Assembly (NCBI GenBank): GCA_046729255.1 | Contig: JBKPGF010000066.1 | Span: 1-28,308 of the forward strand | Length of the DNA: 28,308 nt | Direction: 5' to 3' | From: PALSA-612 sp046729255 | Lineage (GTDB): Bacteria; Actinomycetota; Thermoleophilia; Gaiellales; Gaiellaceae | Shown here: positions 7,361-15,273 of the stretch, one piece after another | How positions within the stretch are numbered: position 1 is the first letter of the stretch | Layout of the letters: each line of letters starts with the position of its first letter | Made by a program: the position numbers and the translations under genes | Notes under the pieces: model-generated | What the model saw: only the letters and a program-made list of their open reading frames with translations | The model's database searches: none | Told to the model about the DNA's origin: nothing

Positions 7361-8047
7361 GTGGCCTGGCTACGCGTGCTCGTGCCTCTCGTGCTCGTGA
7401 TGGCCCTCAGCGCCGGCTCCACGTCTGCCGCGACCCCTGACTCACTCGAGCGCGACCGTGCGCTCGAGCGCCTCTTCGAGGCTGTCCGCGCAGGCGACGA
7501 GCCGGCGATGTGGTCAACGCTCAGCAGGATGAGCAGGCACCGCCTCGGCCCGACGCTGGCCGACTTTCGCATTCGCGGCGCCCGCGGCGTGCACGACGGC
7601 GTAGCGCCCTATGTCCGCGGCCCCTACCGCACGATCGTCAACGTCGGCTTCACCTGGAATCGCAACCTCGGGCTCGTCGCGATCTCCGGAGGCAGCAGTA
7701 ACGGCGCCTTCGCGGTGCCCGTCCGGCGCGAGCAAGGCACGTGGAAGGTCGAGATCAATCCGGCCGTCACGGTCGAGGCCGTGCGTCCGCTGCCCGGCGA
7801 CCGTGTGCTCAGGCGCACGCAGCTCTTCGCCGAGATCGCCGCCTTGCAGATGCTCGATGGCGCGAGCATGTGGTTCGACGGCTTCCCCTTCGACGCACGG
7901 CAGTACTGGTCGCGGGACCAGAAACACATGTCGATCTGGGGCGAGGCTCCACAGCCGCTTCGTGCGGGACGACATACGGTCGTCGCCTTTGCGGGCACGC
8001 GCCGAGAGGCGGCGGCGAACGCCTGGACGTTCACCGTTCGACGCTAG
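7361..8047 (+). CDS. Putative exported protein, paralogue of the lipoprotein at 6567
   Basis: This 228-residue protein has an N-terminal signal peptide (hydrophobic 5-18, likely cleavage after Ser-Ala-Ala near residue 24) but no lipobox cysteine. The same ordered motifs as the upstream lipoprotein are present, so the two are a tandem duplication that diverged in localisation: one lipid-anchored, one secreted or periplasmic. The GTG start has TAAAGT (7349-7354) exactly six bases upstream. Function unknown. It is convergent with pruA with nine bases between the genes. Confidence 0.82.
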   Translation: MAWLRVLVPLVLVMALSAGSTSAATPDSLERDRALERLFEAVRAGDEPAMWSTLSRMSRHRLGPTLADFRIRGARGVHDGVAPYVRGPYRTIVNVGFTWNRNLGLVAISGGSSNGAFAVPVRREQGTWKVEINPAVTVEAVRPLPGDRVLRRTQLFAEIAALQMLDGASMWFDGFPFDARQYWSRDQKHMSIWGEAPQPLRAGRHTVVAFAGTRREAAANAWTFTVRR

Positions 8048-8056
8048 AAGACGCTC

Positions 8057-9685
8057 CTAGGGCTCGAGGAAGGGGTAGCGGTAGTCGGTCGCGGGGACGA
8101 ACGTCTCCTTGATCGTGCGCGGGCTGACCCAGCGGATGAGATTCCACATCGAGCCGGCCTTGTCGTTCGTCCCGGACGCCCTGCCGCCGCCGAACGGCTG
8201 CTGGCCGACGACTGCGCCGGTCGGCTTGTCGTTGACGTAGAAGTTGCCCGCCGCGTAGCGCAACGCCTCTCCCGCCTCGTCGAGCGCGCTGCGGTCCCGC
8301 GCAAAGACCGCTCCGGTGAGCGCGTAGGGAGACGTCGCGTCGACCAACTCGAGGGTGTCCTGCCACTTCGAGTCGGGATAGACGAACGCCGTCACGATGG
8401 GGCCGAAGAGCTCTTCCCGGAGCAGCCGGTCGTCCGGATCGGACGTCTCGATGACCGTCGGCTCGACGAAGAACCCCTCGCTGTCGTCGGTCGTGCCGCC
8501 CGCGACGATCGTCCGCCCCTGAGCCTTCGCCTCCTCGATCGCCTCGCGGTGCTGCCGGAAGGCATTGCCGTCGATGACAGCGCCCATGAAGTTCCGGAAG
8601 TCCGTGACGTCGCCCATGCGGATCGTCTTCACTCCGTCGGCGATGCGATCGCGCGTCTCGTCCCAGATCGACTGCGGGATGTAGATGCGGGAGGAGGCGG
8701 AGCACTTCTGTCCCTGGTACTCGAACGAGCCGCGGAGGACAGCCGTCGCCACCTCTTCGGCGTCGGCTGACGAGTGGGCGACGATGAAGTCTTTGCCACC
8801 CGTCTCGCCCACGATGCGCGGATAGCTGCGGTAGCGCTCGATGTTTCCGCCGACCGTTCGCCACATGTCCTGGAAGACCGACGTCGACCCGGTGAAGTGG
8901 ATGCCGGCGAGATCGGGGCTTGCGAGCACGGGATCGCCGATCGCGGCGCCCGGCCCGTAGACGAGGTTGATGACGCCGTCCGGCAGCCCGGCTTCCTGCA
9001 GCAGCCGCATGAGGAAGTAGGCGGAGTACGCGGCCGTCGATGCGGGCTTCCAGACGACGGTGTTGCCCATGAGCGCCGGCGACGTCGTGAGGTTGCCGCC
9101 GATGGCGGTGAAGTTGAACGGGCTGACGGCGAAGAGGAAGCCTTCGAGCGGGCGGTACTCCATCCGGTTCCACGTTCCCGCCGACGACTGGGGCTGCTCG
9201 GCGTAGATGCGCGCGAGGTAGTTCGCGTTGAACCTCCAGAAGTCGATGAGCTCGCAGGCGGCGTCGATCTCGGCCTGGTGCACGGTCTTCGACTGGTTGA
9301 GCATGGTCGCGGCGTTGAGCGTCGCGCGCCACGGGCCCGCGAGCAGCTCCGATGCGCGGAGGAAGACCGCGACCCGCTCCTCCCACGGCGTGCGCGACCA
9401 CTCGGGCCACGCCTTCGCAGCCGCGTCGATCGCCTTCCCGACCTCGTCGGCACCACCCTGATGGACGTCGGCGAGGACGTGCTCCTTGCGGTGCGGCATG
9501 ACGGACTCGAACGTCGAGCCGGTACGGACGTCCTTCCCTTCGATGACGCAGGGGATCTCGATGCGCTCTGCCTGCATCTCCTGCAGGCGGCGCTCGAGCT
9601 CCTCGCGCTCGGGGCTGCCGGCCACGTACGTGCGTACCGGCTCGTTGAACGGCGCAGGCGGCCGGAAGATCCCGTGCGTGCTCAC
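8057..9685 (-). CDS. pruA: L-glutamate gamma-semialdehyde (1-pyrroline-5-carboxylate) dehydrogenase
   Basis: This NAD-dependent aldehyde dehydrogenase oxidises glutamate semialdehyde to glutamate, the second step of proline catabolism. The 542-residue length is typical of the single-function ALDH4 type, not of bifunctional PutA. The S-P-F-N-F-T motif near 188-193, the nucleotide-binding F-T-G-S-T phrase (264-268), general base Glu294 in V-G-E-T-G-G-K, and catalytic Cys328 in Gly-Gln-Lys-Cys-Ser-Ala are all visible. No proline dehydrogenase gene is in the window. GTG 9685 has TAGAAT on the minus strand (9692-9697) six bases upstream. Confidence 0.95.
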   Translation of the reverse strand: MSTHGIFRPPAPFNEPVRTYVAGSPEREELERRLQEMQAERIEIPCVIEGKDVRTGSTFESVMPHRKEHVLADVHQGGADEVGKAIDAAAKAWPEWSRTPWEERVAVFLRASELLAGPWRATLNAATMLNQSKTVHQAEIDAACELIDFWRFNANYLARIYAEQPQSSAGTWNRMEYRPLEGFLFAVSPFNFTAIGGNLTTSPALMGNTVVWKPASTAAYSAYFLMRLLQEAGLPDGVINLVYGPGAAIGDPVLASPDLAGIHFTGSTSVFQDMWRTVGGNIERYRSYPRIVGETGGKDFIVAHSSADAEEVATAVLRGSFEYQGQKCSASSRIYIPQSIWDETRDRIADGVKTIRMGDVTDFRNFMGAVIDGNAFRQHREAIEEAKAQGRTIVAGGTTDDSEGFFVEPTVIETSDPDDRLLREELFGPIVTAFVYPDSKWQDTLELVDATSPYALTGAVFARDRSALDEAGEALRYAAGNFYVNDKPTGAVVGQQPFGGGRASGTNDKAGSMWNLIRWVSPRTIKETFVPATDYRYPFLEP

Positions 9686-9718
9686 ACGACGATTCTAGTG
9701 AGCGCTAGATTTGGCCGC
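9686..9718. promoter_or_regulatory. Compact divergent leaderless promoter pair (pruA / ogt)
   Basis: The spacer is only 33 bp. TAGAAT on the minus strand (9692-9697) is six bases from the pruA start, and TAGATT on the plus strand (9706-9711) is seven bases from the ogt start. Eight base pairs separate the two hexamers. Confidence 0.6.
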
Positions 9719-10174
9719 GTGGCGCGGTCACGCGTGCTGTATGACGCAGGCGACTTCGGAGTTGGGGAGCTGCTGATCGAGGAAGAGGTTCTGCTCTGGC
9801 ACGAGCTTCCCCGGCCCGGCCTGGAGCCGGCGGGCACGCACCCGCTCGCAGACCGCCTCTCCTCGTACTTCTCGGGTGTGGTCGGCGACTTCGCAGACGT
9901 CGTCCTCGACTTGACTTGGTGTACCCCGTTCCAACGGGCGATCGTGGACGTGCTGCGGGGCGTGCGCCGGGGCGAGACGGTCGCGTACGGCGAGCTGGCG
10001 GCGCTGGCGGGGCACCCGAACGCGCAGCGGGCAGCGGGCTCCTTCTGCGCACACAACCGCTTCCCGATCGTCGTTCCGTGTCACCGCGTCGTCGCCGCGG
10101 GTGGCCTGGGCAGCTACGGCTCGCTCGGTGTCGACTTCAAGCGCCGGCTGTTGGCAATGGAGGGAGCGGCATGA
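9719..10174 (+). CDS. ogt: Methylated-DNA--[protein]-cysteine S-methyltransferase
   Basis: Ogt removes alkyl groups from O6-alkylguanine by one-time transfer to its own cysteine. The 151-residue protein has the C-terminal winged-helix DNA-binding domain with T-P-F-Q-R-A-I and R-x-G-E-T-V-A-Y-G-E-L-A, an Arg-finger-like A-x-R-A-A-G, and the active-site I-V-V-P-C-H-R-V. GTG 9719 follows TAGATT by seven bases. Its TGA overlaps the whiA ATG by four bases (ATGA), so the two genes form an operon. Confidence 0.95.
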   Translation: MARSRVLYDAGDFGVGELLIEEEVLLWHELPRPGLEPAGTHPLADRLSSYFSGVVGDFADVVLDLTWCTPFQRAIVDVLRGVRRGETVAYGELAALAGHPNAQRAAGSFCAHNRFPIVVPCHRVVAAGGLGSYGSLGVDFKRRLLAMEGAA

Positions 10175-11091
10175 CGCTTGCGGAGGACGTCCGCAACGAG
10201 CTCGCCTCGATCGCACCGACCCGTCGCTGCGACGCGCTCGCCGAGATTTCGGCGCTCTTTCACACCGCGGGCAGCCTCCACCTGCGCGGCCACGGCGAGC
10301 TCTCGTTCCACCTCGACCTGTCTGCTGCATCCGTGGCCAGGCGAGCCTTCTCGCTCCTCCGCAGCCTGCACGTGGAGAGCGAGATCCGGACGTACACGCA
10401 GCGGGCGTTCCATCGTCCCACGCGCTACCAGCTGCACGTGCTGGGTGGCACCGAGGTCGTGGAGGTGCTCCGTGAGGCCGGCATCGTCGGCCGCGGCGGG
10501 CGTCCGCTCACGCGTCCACCCGCGAGAGTCGTCGGACGCGCGTGCTGTCGTGCCGCGTACGTCCGCGGCGCGCTGCTCGGCGCAGGCACGGTCAGCGGCC
10601 CTCGCAACGCCCAGCTCGAAGTTCGGTTCTCCGATCTCGAGGGCGCCGAGTTCCTCGTGCGCGTCGCTGCCCAAGAGGACGTCGTCTTACGCGCCAGGGA
10701 GCGGCGGGCGTACGCGGTGGCCCTGGCCCGCGGCCAGGAGTCGGTCGCCGACACGCTCGCGCTTGCGGGCGCGAGCGACGCTGCTCTTGTCATCGACGAG
10801 CATGCGGTCGTCGGCGCCGCGCGCGCTGCGGCGAACCGGCTCGCCAACGCCGACCATGCGAATCTCGTCCGCACGACGCGGGCGGCTCATGGCCAGCTCC
10901 AGGCGGTCGAGGTGCTGGAGGGACGAGGGGAGCTCGCCTCCCTCCCGGTGGAGCTCCAGGAGATCGCCGCGCTCAGGCGGCGACATCCGGCGCTCTCTTT
11001 TCGCGAACTCGCCGCGAAGTGCGACCCCCGCGTGAGCAAAGCGGCCGTGCAGCGCAGGCTGGCGAGGCTCGTGGAACTGGCCGGCGGATAG
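10171..11091 (+). CDS. whiA: DNA-binding regulator WhiA
   Basis: WhiA combines a degenerate LAGLIDADG homing-endonuclease fold with a C-terminal helix-turn-helix. In Streptomyces it controls sporulation septation together with WhiB; in Bacillus it affects division and fatty acid composition. The 306-residue protein shows the WhiA_N start, a V-R-G-A-x-L-x-x-G-x-V LAGLIDADG-like motif near residue 130, and the HTH (S-F-R-E-L-A ... S-K-A-A-V-Q-R-R-L) at about 275-300. A GGAGGGA Shine-Dalgarno precedes the ATG. Placement directly before gap matches other Actinobacteria, but the usual rapZ and yvcK neighbours are absent here. Confidence 0.95.
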   Translation: MTLAEDVRNELASIAPTRRCDALAEISALFHTAGSLHLRGHGELSFHLDLSAASVARRAFSLLRSLHVESEIRTYTQRAFHRPTRYQLHVLGGTEVVEVLREAGIVGRGGRPLTRPPARVVGRACCRAAYVRGALLGAGTVSGPRNAQLEVRFSDLEGAEFLVRVAAQEDVVLRARERRAYAVALARGQESVADTLALAGASDAALVIDEHAVVGAARAAANRLANADHANLVRTTRAAHGQLQAVEVLEGRGELASLPVELQEIAALRRRHPALSFRELAAKCDPRVSKAAVQRRLARLVELAGG

Positions 11092-11094
11092 ACT
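11089..11094 (+). promoter_or_regulatory. Candidate gap promoter (-10 TAGACT) overlapping the whiA stop codon
   Basis: TAGACT begins with the whiA TAG stop. The distance to the gap ATG (27 bases) leaves room for a short leader with a GGAAGGTGA Shine-Dalgarno at about 11112-11120, so this transcript would carry a leader. Confidence 0.4.
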
Positions 11095-11121
11095 CGACGC
11101 GTATCCAGACGGGAAGGTGAC

Positions 11122-12159
11122 ATGGCCAAGACTCGCGTAGGCATCAACGGCTTTGGGCGTATCGGGCGGAACTTCCTACGTGCACACGTGCAGCGCAGGG
11201 GCGACTTCGAGATCGTCGCCGTCAACGACATCGGCGACACGAAGACAATGGCCCACCTCTTGAAGTACGACTCCGTCCTCGGTCCGTTCACGGGCGGCGT
11301 GGAGGCGGCCGACGACTCGATCACCGTCGACGGCACGCGGATCGCGAAGCTCACGTTCCGCGATCCGGCGGAGCTGCCGTGGGCTGATCTCGGCGTCGAC
11401 ATCGCCGTCGAGTCGACCGGCCTGTTCACGAAGCGCGAGCAGGCGGAAGCCCATCTGACCGCCGGTGCGCAGAAGGTCGTGATCTCGGCGCCGGCGACCG
11501 ATCCCGACGTCACGCTCGTGCTCGGTGTCAACGACGACGACTACGACCCGCAGGAGGACCGCATCGTCTCGAACGCGTCCTGCACGACGAACTGCGTTGC
11601 GCCGATGGCGAAGGTGCTGCACGACGCGCTCACGATCGAGCAGGGCTTCATGACGACGGTGCACGCGTACACGAACGACCAGCGCGTGCTCGACCTCCCG
11701 CACGAGGACCTGCGTCGCGCACGGGCCGCAGCGATCAACCTCATTCCTACGTCCACCGGGGCGGCCCGCGCGATCGGGCTCGTGCTCCCCGACCTCAAGG
11801 GCAAGGTGGACGGCGTGGCGATGCGCGCGCCGGTGCCGGACGGGTCCGTCGTCGACCTCGTGGTACGCGTCGGTCGCGAGACGACGGTCGACGAGGTGAA
11901 CGGCCTCTTCCAGGAGCTCGCCGACACGGGGCTGCTCGAGGGCATCCTCCGCTACACCGACGAGCCGATCGTCTCCTCGGACGTCGTCGGCTCCTCGTAC
12001 TCGTGCATCTTCGACAGCGGGCTGACCATGGCGTCGGGAACGCTGGTGAAGGTCTTCGGCTGGTACGACAACGAATGGGGTTACAGCTGCCGGCTGTCGG
12101 ATCTCGTCGAGCGGATGTCGCAGAAGCTCGCACCGGCGCCGGTCGCAGCGAAGGCGTGA
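11122..12159 (+). CDS. gap: Glyceraldehyde-3-phosphate dehydrogenase, type I
   Basis: GAPDH converts glyceraldehyde 3-phosphate to 1,3-bisphosphoglycerate, reversibly. The 345-residue protein has the N-terminal Rossmann motif G-I-N-G-F-G-R-I-G-R, Asp after Asn at 35-36 consistent with NAD preference, catalytic Cys154 in Ser-Asn-Ala-Ser-Cys-Thr-Thr-Asn-Cys, His181, and the C-terminal W-Y-D-N-E-W-G-Y motif. It is followed by pgk, whose GTG start overlaps its TGA stop (GTGA at 12156-12159), so coupled translation of the two consecutive glycolytic enzymes is expected. Confidence 0.98.
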   Translation: MAKTRVGINGFGRIGRNFLRAHVQRRGDFEIVAVNDIGDTKTMAHLLKYDSVLGPFTGGVEAADDSITVDGTRIAKLTFRDPAELPWADLGVDIAVESTGLFTKREQAEAHLTAGAQKVVISAPATDPDVTLVLGVNDDDYDPQEDRIVSNASCTTNCVAPMAKVLHDALTIEQGFMTTVHAYTNDQRVLDLPHEDLRRARAAAINLIPTSTGAARAIGLVLPDLKGKVDGVAMRAPVPDGSVVDLVVRVGRETTVDEVNGLFQELADTGLLEGILRYTDEPIVSSDVVGSSYSCIFDSGLTMASGTLVKVFGWYDNEWGYSCRLSDLVERMSQKLAPAPVAAKA

Positions 12160-13199
12160 GGCTGCCGCGGTCCGTCCGCGAGGCGGACGTCGCGGGCAAG
12201 CGCATCCTCGTGCGCGCTGACCTCAACGTCCCGCTCGAGGACGGCGAGGTCGCCGACGACACGCGCATCCGCTCCTCGATCCCAACCCTCAGCTGGCTGC
12301 TCGACCACGCTGCACAAGAGGTTGCCGTCGCCTCCCATCTCGGCCGGCCGGACGGCGTCGACCCCGACTACTCCCTCGCGCCGTGTGCCCATCGTCTGCG
12401 CTTGCTGCTGCCGGACGAGAGGATTCACGTGCTTGAGAACACGCGCTTCGACGACCGGGAGACGGCGAACGATCCCACGTTCGCCGCAGAGCTCGCGGAA
12501 GGGATGGACATCTTCGTGAACGACGCGTTCGGCTCAGCGCATCGCGCGCACGCGTCGACCGAGGGCGTCGCGCATCTCCTCCCCGCCTATGCCGGCCTCC
12601 TGCTCGAGGCGGAGCTCGAGCACCTCAGCCGCCTGCTCGGGGACGTCGAGAGGCCATTCGTGCTCGTCGCCGGTGGCGCGAAGGTCGAGGACAAGCTGGG
12701 CGTCTTGCAGAATCTCGGCGACCGCGCCGACAGGGTAATCGTCGGCGGGAAGATGGCCGAGGAGATCCGTGAGGACAATCCGCTCAGCTTCGAGGTCGAA
12801 TTGCCGACTGACGTCGTCGCGGCGTCCGGCTTCGAGGAGGACGCGGACACAGAGGTGACGCCGTATGACGCGGTGCCGCAGGGCTGGCTCGGTCTCGACA
12901 TCGGCCCTCACAGCCAAGAGCGCTTCGCCGCGGTGATCGCAGGCGCCCGCACGATCTTCTGGAACGGGCCGATGGGCGTCTTCGAGTGGCCACGGTTCGC
13001 GGAGGGTACGCGCGCCGTGGCGCAGGCGGTGGCCGACGCCGACGCGTATTCGGTCGTAGGCGGGGGAGACTCCGTGCGGGCGGTCAACGAGCTCGGCCTC
13101 GCCGACGAGGTGGCGTGGGTCTCCACCGGTGGCGGCGCCGCGCTCGAGCTCCTGGAAGGCAAGGAGCTGCCGGGCGTCGCGGCGATACCCGAGGCGTAG
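12156..13199 (+). CDS. pgk: Phosphoglycerate kinase, shortened form
   Basis: PGK transfers phosphate between 1,3-bisphosphoglycerate and ADP. Core motifs are intact: V-R-A-D-L-N-V-P-L (19-27), S-H-L-G-R-P (60-65), N-D-A-F-G-S-A-H-R-A-H-A-S (122-134), G-G-A-K-V-x-D-K (173-180), W-N-G-P-M-G-V-F-E (269-277) and G-G-G-D-S (302-306). At 347 residues it is about 40-50 shorter than usual. Loss appears concentrated in two places: between the N-domain A-x-R-L helix and L-E-N-T-R-F (about 80-98), and after G-G-K-M-A (197-201), where the usual long helical segment before L-P-x-D-V-V is nearly gone. Both gaps are in frame. The GTG start overlaps the gap stop. Confidence 0.95.
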   Translation: MRLPRSVREADVAGKRILVRADLNVPLEDGEVADDTRIRSSIPTLSWLLDHAAQEVAVASHLGRPDGVDPDYSLAPCAHRLRLLLPDERIHVLENTRFDDRETANDPTFAAELAEGMDIFVNDAFGSAHRAHASTEGVAHLLPAYAGLLLEAELEHLSRLLGDVERPFVLVAGGAKVEDKLGVLQNLGDRADRVIVGGKMAEEIREDNPLSFEVELPTDVVAASGFEEDADTEVTPYDAVPQGWLGLDIGPHSQERFAAVIAGARTIFWNGPMGVFEWPRFAEGTRAVAQAVADADAYSVVGGGDSVRAVNELGLADEVAWVSTGGGAALELLEGKELPGVAAIPEA

Positions 13200-13216
13200 A
13201 AGCGCGCGAGCGGTGG

Positions 13217-13222
13217 TACATT
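13217..13222 (+). promoter_or_regulatory. -10 hexamer TACATT for leaderless fba
   Basis: TACATT is followed by six bases and the ATG at 13229, so the aldolase gene should have its own leaderless transcript even though it follows pgk by only 29 bp. Confidence 0.6.
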
Positions 13223-13228
13223 CGCCGC

Positions 13229-14254
13229 ATGTCTGACGAGCTGACAAGCACCGCCGAGGCGCTCGTCGCGCCGGGGAAGGGGATCCTGGCCGCAGACGAG
13301 TCGAGCGGGACCATCAAGAAGCGCTTCGACTCCATCGACGTGGAGTCGACAGAGGAGAACCGCCGCTTCTACCGCGACCTCCTCTTCACGACCGAAGGCG
13401 CCGCCGAGCACATCTCCGGCGTCATCCTCTACGACGAGACGATCCGCCAGTCGTCCGCGGACGGCACCCCGTTCCCGAAGAAGCTCGAGGAGCAGGGGAT
13501 CATCCCTGGCATCAAGGTCGACGCCGGCGCGAAGGACCTCGCGAACGCGCCGGGCGAGACGATCACCGAAGGCCTGGACGGCCTGCGAGAGCGACTCGCG
13601 GAGTACCGCGAGCTCGGCGCTCGCTTCACGAAGTGGCGCGCGGTGATCACGATCGGCGACGGCATCCCCAGCGAGTACTGCCTGTGGACGAACGCTCACG
13701 CGCTCGCCCGGTACGCGGCGCTCAGCCAGGAGGCCGGGCTCGTGCCGATCGTCGAGCCAGAAGTCCTCATGGACGGCGACCACACGATCGAGCGCTCGTT
13801 CGACGTCACGTCGCGGACGCTGCATGCGGTGTTCACCGAGTTGCGCGACCAGCGCGTCCACTTCGAGGGGATGCTGCTAAAGCCGAACATGGTGCTCTCG
13901 GGCTATGAGTGCCCGACGCGGGCGAACGCCGACGAGGTGGCCGATGAGACGCTGCGCTGCTTCAGGCGGCATGTACCGGCCGCAGTGCCGGGCATCGTCT
14001 TCCTCTCGGGCGGCCAGTCCGACGAGGACGCAACCGCGCACCTCAACGCCATGAACGCGAGGGGCGGCGCGCACCCGTGGCAGCTGTCGTACTCCTACGG
14101 ACGGGCGCTCCAGGCTCCGGCGCTCAAGGCCTGGGGAGGAGACCCGGCCAACGCCGACGCAGCGCAGGCGGCGTATCTCCACCGTGCGCGCATGAACGGC
14201 CTCGCGCGTTCGGGCGACTACTCGGCTGAGCTGGAGAAGGCCGTCGCCGCGTAG
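13229..14254 (+). CDS. fba: Class I fructose-bisphosphate aldolase
   Basis: This Schiff-base aldolase interconverts fructose 1,6-bisphosphate with dihydroxyacetone phosphate and glyceraldehyde 3-phosphate. The 341-residue protein is of the class I type familiar from animals and plants, not the zinc-dependent class II FbaA. The N-terminal G-K-G-I-L-A-A-D-E-S, K135-W-R (F-T-K-W-R), Glu176-Pro-Glu178 and the Schiff-base Lys218 in G-M-L-L-K-P-N-M-V are visible, as is the F-L-S-G-G-Q-S motif. It lies between pgk and tpiA and is convergent with glpX six bases away. Confidence 0.96.
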   Translation: MSDELTSTAEALVAPGKGILAADESSGTIKKRFDSIDVESTEENRRFYRDLLFTTEGAAEHISGVILYDETIRQSSADGTPFPKKLEEQGIIPGIKVDAGAKDLANAPGETITEGLDGLRERLAEYRELGARFTKWRAVITIGDGIPSEYCLWTNAHALARYAALSQEAGLVPIVEPEVLMDGDHTIERSFDVTSRTLHAVFTELRDQRVHFEGMLLKPNMVLSGYECPTRANADEVADETLRCFRRHVPAAVPGIVFLSGGQSDEDATAHLNAMNARGGAHPWQLSYSYGRALQAPALKAWGGDPANADAAQAAYLHRARMNGLARSGDYSAELEKAVAA

Positions 14255-14260
14255 CGGGCG

Positions 14261-15241
14261 CTAGTAGCGGCCAGGGGCGAGGTACTCGAGTTTCGCCTTC
14301 GAGTGATGCGACTCGATGCGCCGCACCGTGCCCGAGCGCGAGCGCATGACGACGGACTGCGTCGTACACCCCGACGCGTCGTAGCGCACGCCGTTGAGCA
14401 TGTTCCCGTCGGTGACCCCGGTGGCCGCAACGAATACCTCGTCGCAGGCGATGAGGTCGTCGGTCGTCAGCTTCTTGTCGACGTCGTAGCCGGCGTCGAC
14501 GAGCTGCTGCCGCTCCTCGTCGTTCCGCGGCCAGAGTCGTCCCTGCATCGCGCCGCCGAGGCACTTCACCGCGGCGGCCGAGATCACGCCTTCCGGGGTC
14601 CCGCCGATCCCCATGAGCAGATCGACCCCCGCGCCCTGTCTCGCCGCAGCGATCGAGGGTGCGACGTCGCCGTCGGTGATGAGGTTCACCTTGGCCCCGA
14701 CGCCGCGTAACGCCGCAATGAGCTCCTCGTGGCGGTCGCGGTCGAGGACGACAACCGTCACGTCCTCGGGCCGCATGCCCTTGGCCTCGGCCGTGCGGCG
14801 GACGTTCTCGGCAGGCGGCGCGTCGATGTCGATGACGTCGGCGGCCGCAGGCCCGACGACGATCTTGTCCATGTACACGGCCGCGCCGGGAAAGAACATC
14901 GTTCCCTGCTCGGCGAGGGCAATGACGGCGATCGCGTTCGGCGCGCCGTTCGCCGTCAGCCGTGTCCCTTCGAGCGGATCCACGGCCACGTCCACCTCAG
15001 GCCCTTCGCCGTTGCCCACCGCCTCGCCGTTGTAGAGCATCGGCGCCTCGTCCTTCTCACCCTCCCCGATGACGACCGTGCCCTGCATGCGAACCGTGTC
15101 GAGCATTGTCCGCATCCCGTCGACGGCGGCCTGGTCGGCCGCGTTCTTGTCGCCGCGACCTACCCAGCGGCCGGCTGCCATCGCGGCGGCCTCCGTGACG
15201 CGCACGAGCTCCAGGGCGAGGTTGCGGTCGGGCGCAGCCAC
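14261..15241 (-). CDS. glpX: Fructose-1,6-bisphosphatase, class II
   Basis: GlpX hydrolyses fructose 1,6-bisphosphate to fructose 6-phosphate, the committed gluconeogenic step. The 326-residue protein has the family features: G-x-G-D-K-N-x-A-D-x-A-A-V, I-G-E-G-E-K-D-E-A-P-M-L-Y (metal-binding), V-D-P-L-E-G-T, and G-I-G-G-T-P-E-G-V. GTG 15241 is preceded by TAGGAT on the minus strand (15248-15253) exactly six bases away. It shares a 32-bp divergent promoter with tpiA and faces the aldolase gene, so the gluconeogenic phosphatase is on the opposite strand from the glycolytic block. This gives it separate control. Confidence 0.97.
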   Translation of the reverse strand: MAAPDRNLALELVRVTEAAAMAAGRWVGRGDKNAADQAAVDGMRTMLDTVRMQGTVVIGEGEKDEAPMLYNGEAVGNGEGPEVDVAVDPLEGTRLTANGAPNAIAVIALAEQGTMFFPGAAVYMDKIVVGPAAADVIDIDAPPAENVRRTAEAKGMRPEDVTVVVLDRDRHEELIAALRGVGAKVNLITDGDVAPSIAAARQGAGVDLLMGIGGTPEGVISAAAVKCLGGAMQGRLWPRNDEERQQLVDAGYDVDKKLTTDDLIACDEVFVAATGVTDGNMLNGVRYDASGCTTQSVVMRSRSGTVRRIESHHSKAKLEYLAPGRY

Positions 15242-15273
15242 GCGGCAATCCTACGACGTAAGATCGAGTTCCC
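15242..15273. promoter_or_regulatory. Compact divergent promoter pair (glpX / tpiA)
   Basis: In 32 bp, TAGGAT on the minus strand (15248-15253) is six bases from the glpX start, and TAAGAT on the plus strand (15259-15264) is nine bases from the tpiA start. Only five base pairs separate the hexamers, so RNA polymerase could hardly occupy both promoters at once. Confidence 0.6.

Noticed and set aside
8774..9718. Upstream extension of the ogt frame through antisense pruA
   Set aside because: No homology to Ogt, and the promoter TAGATT plus GTG 9719 gives the normal protein length.
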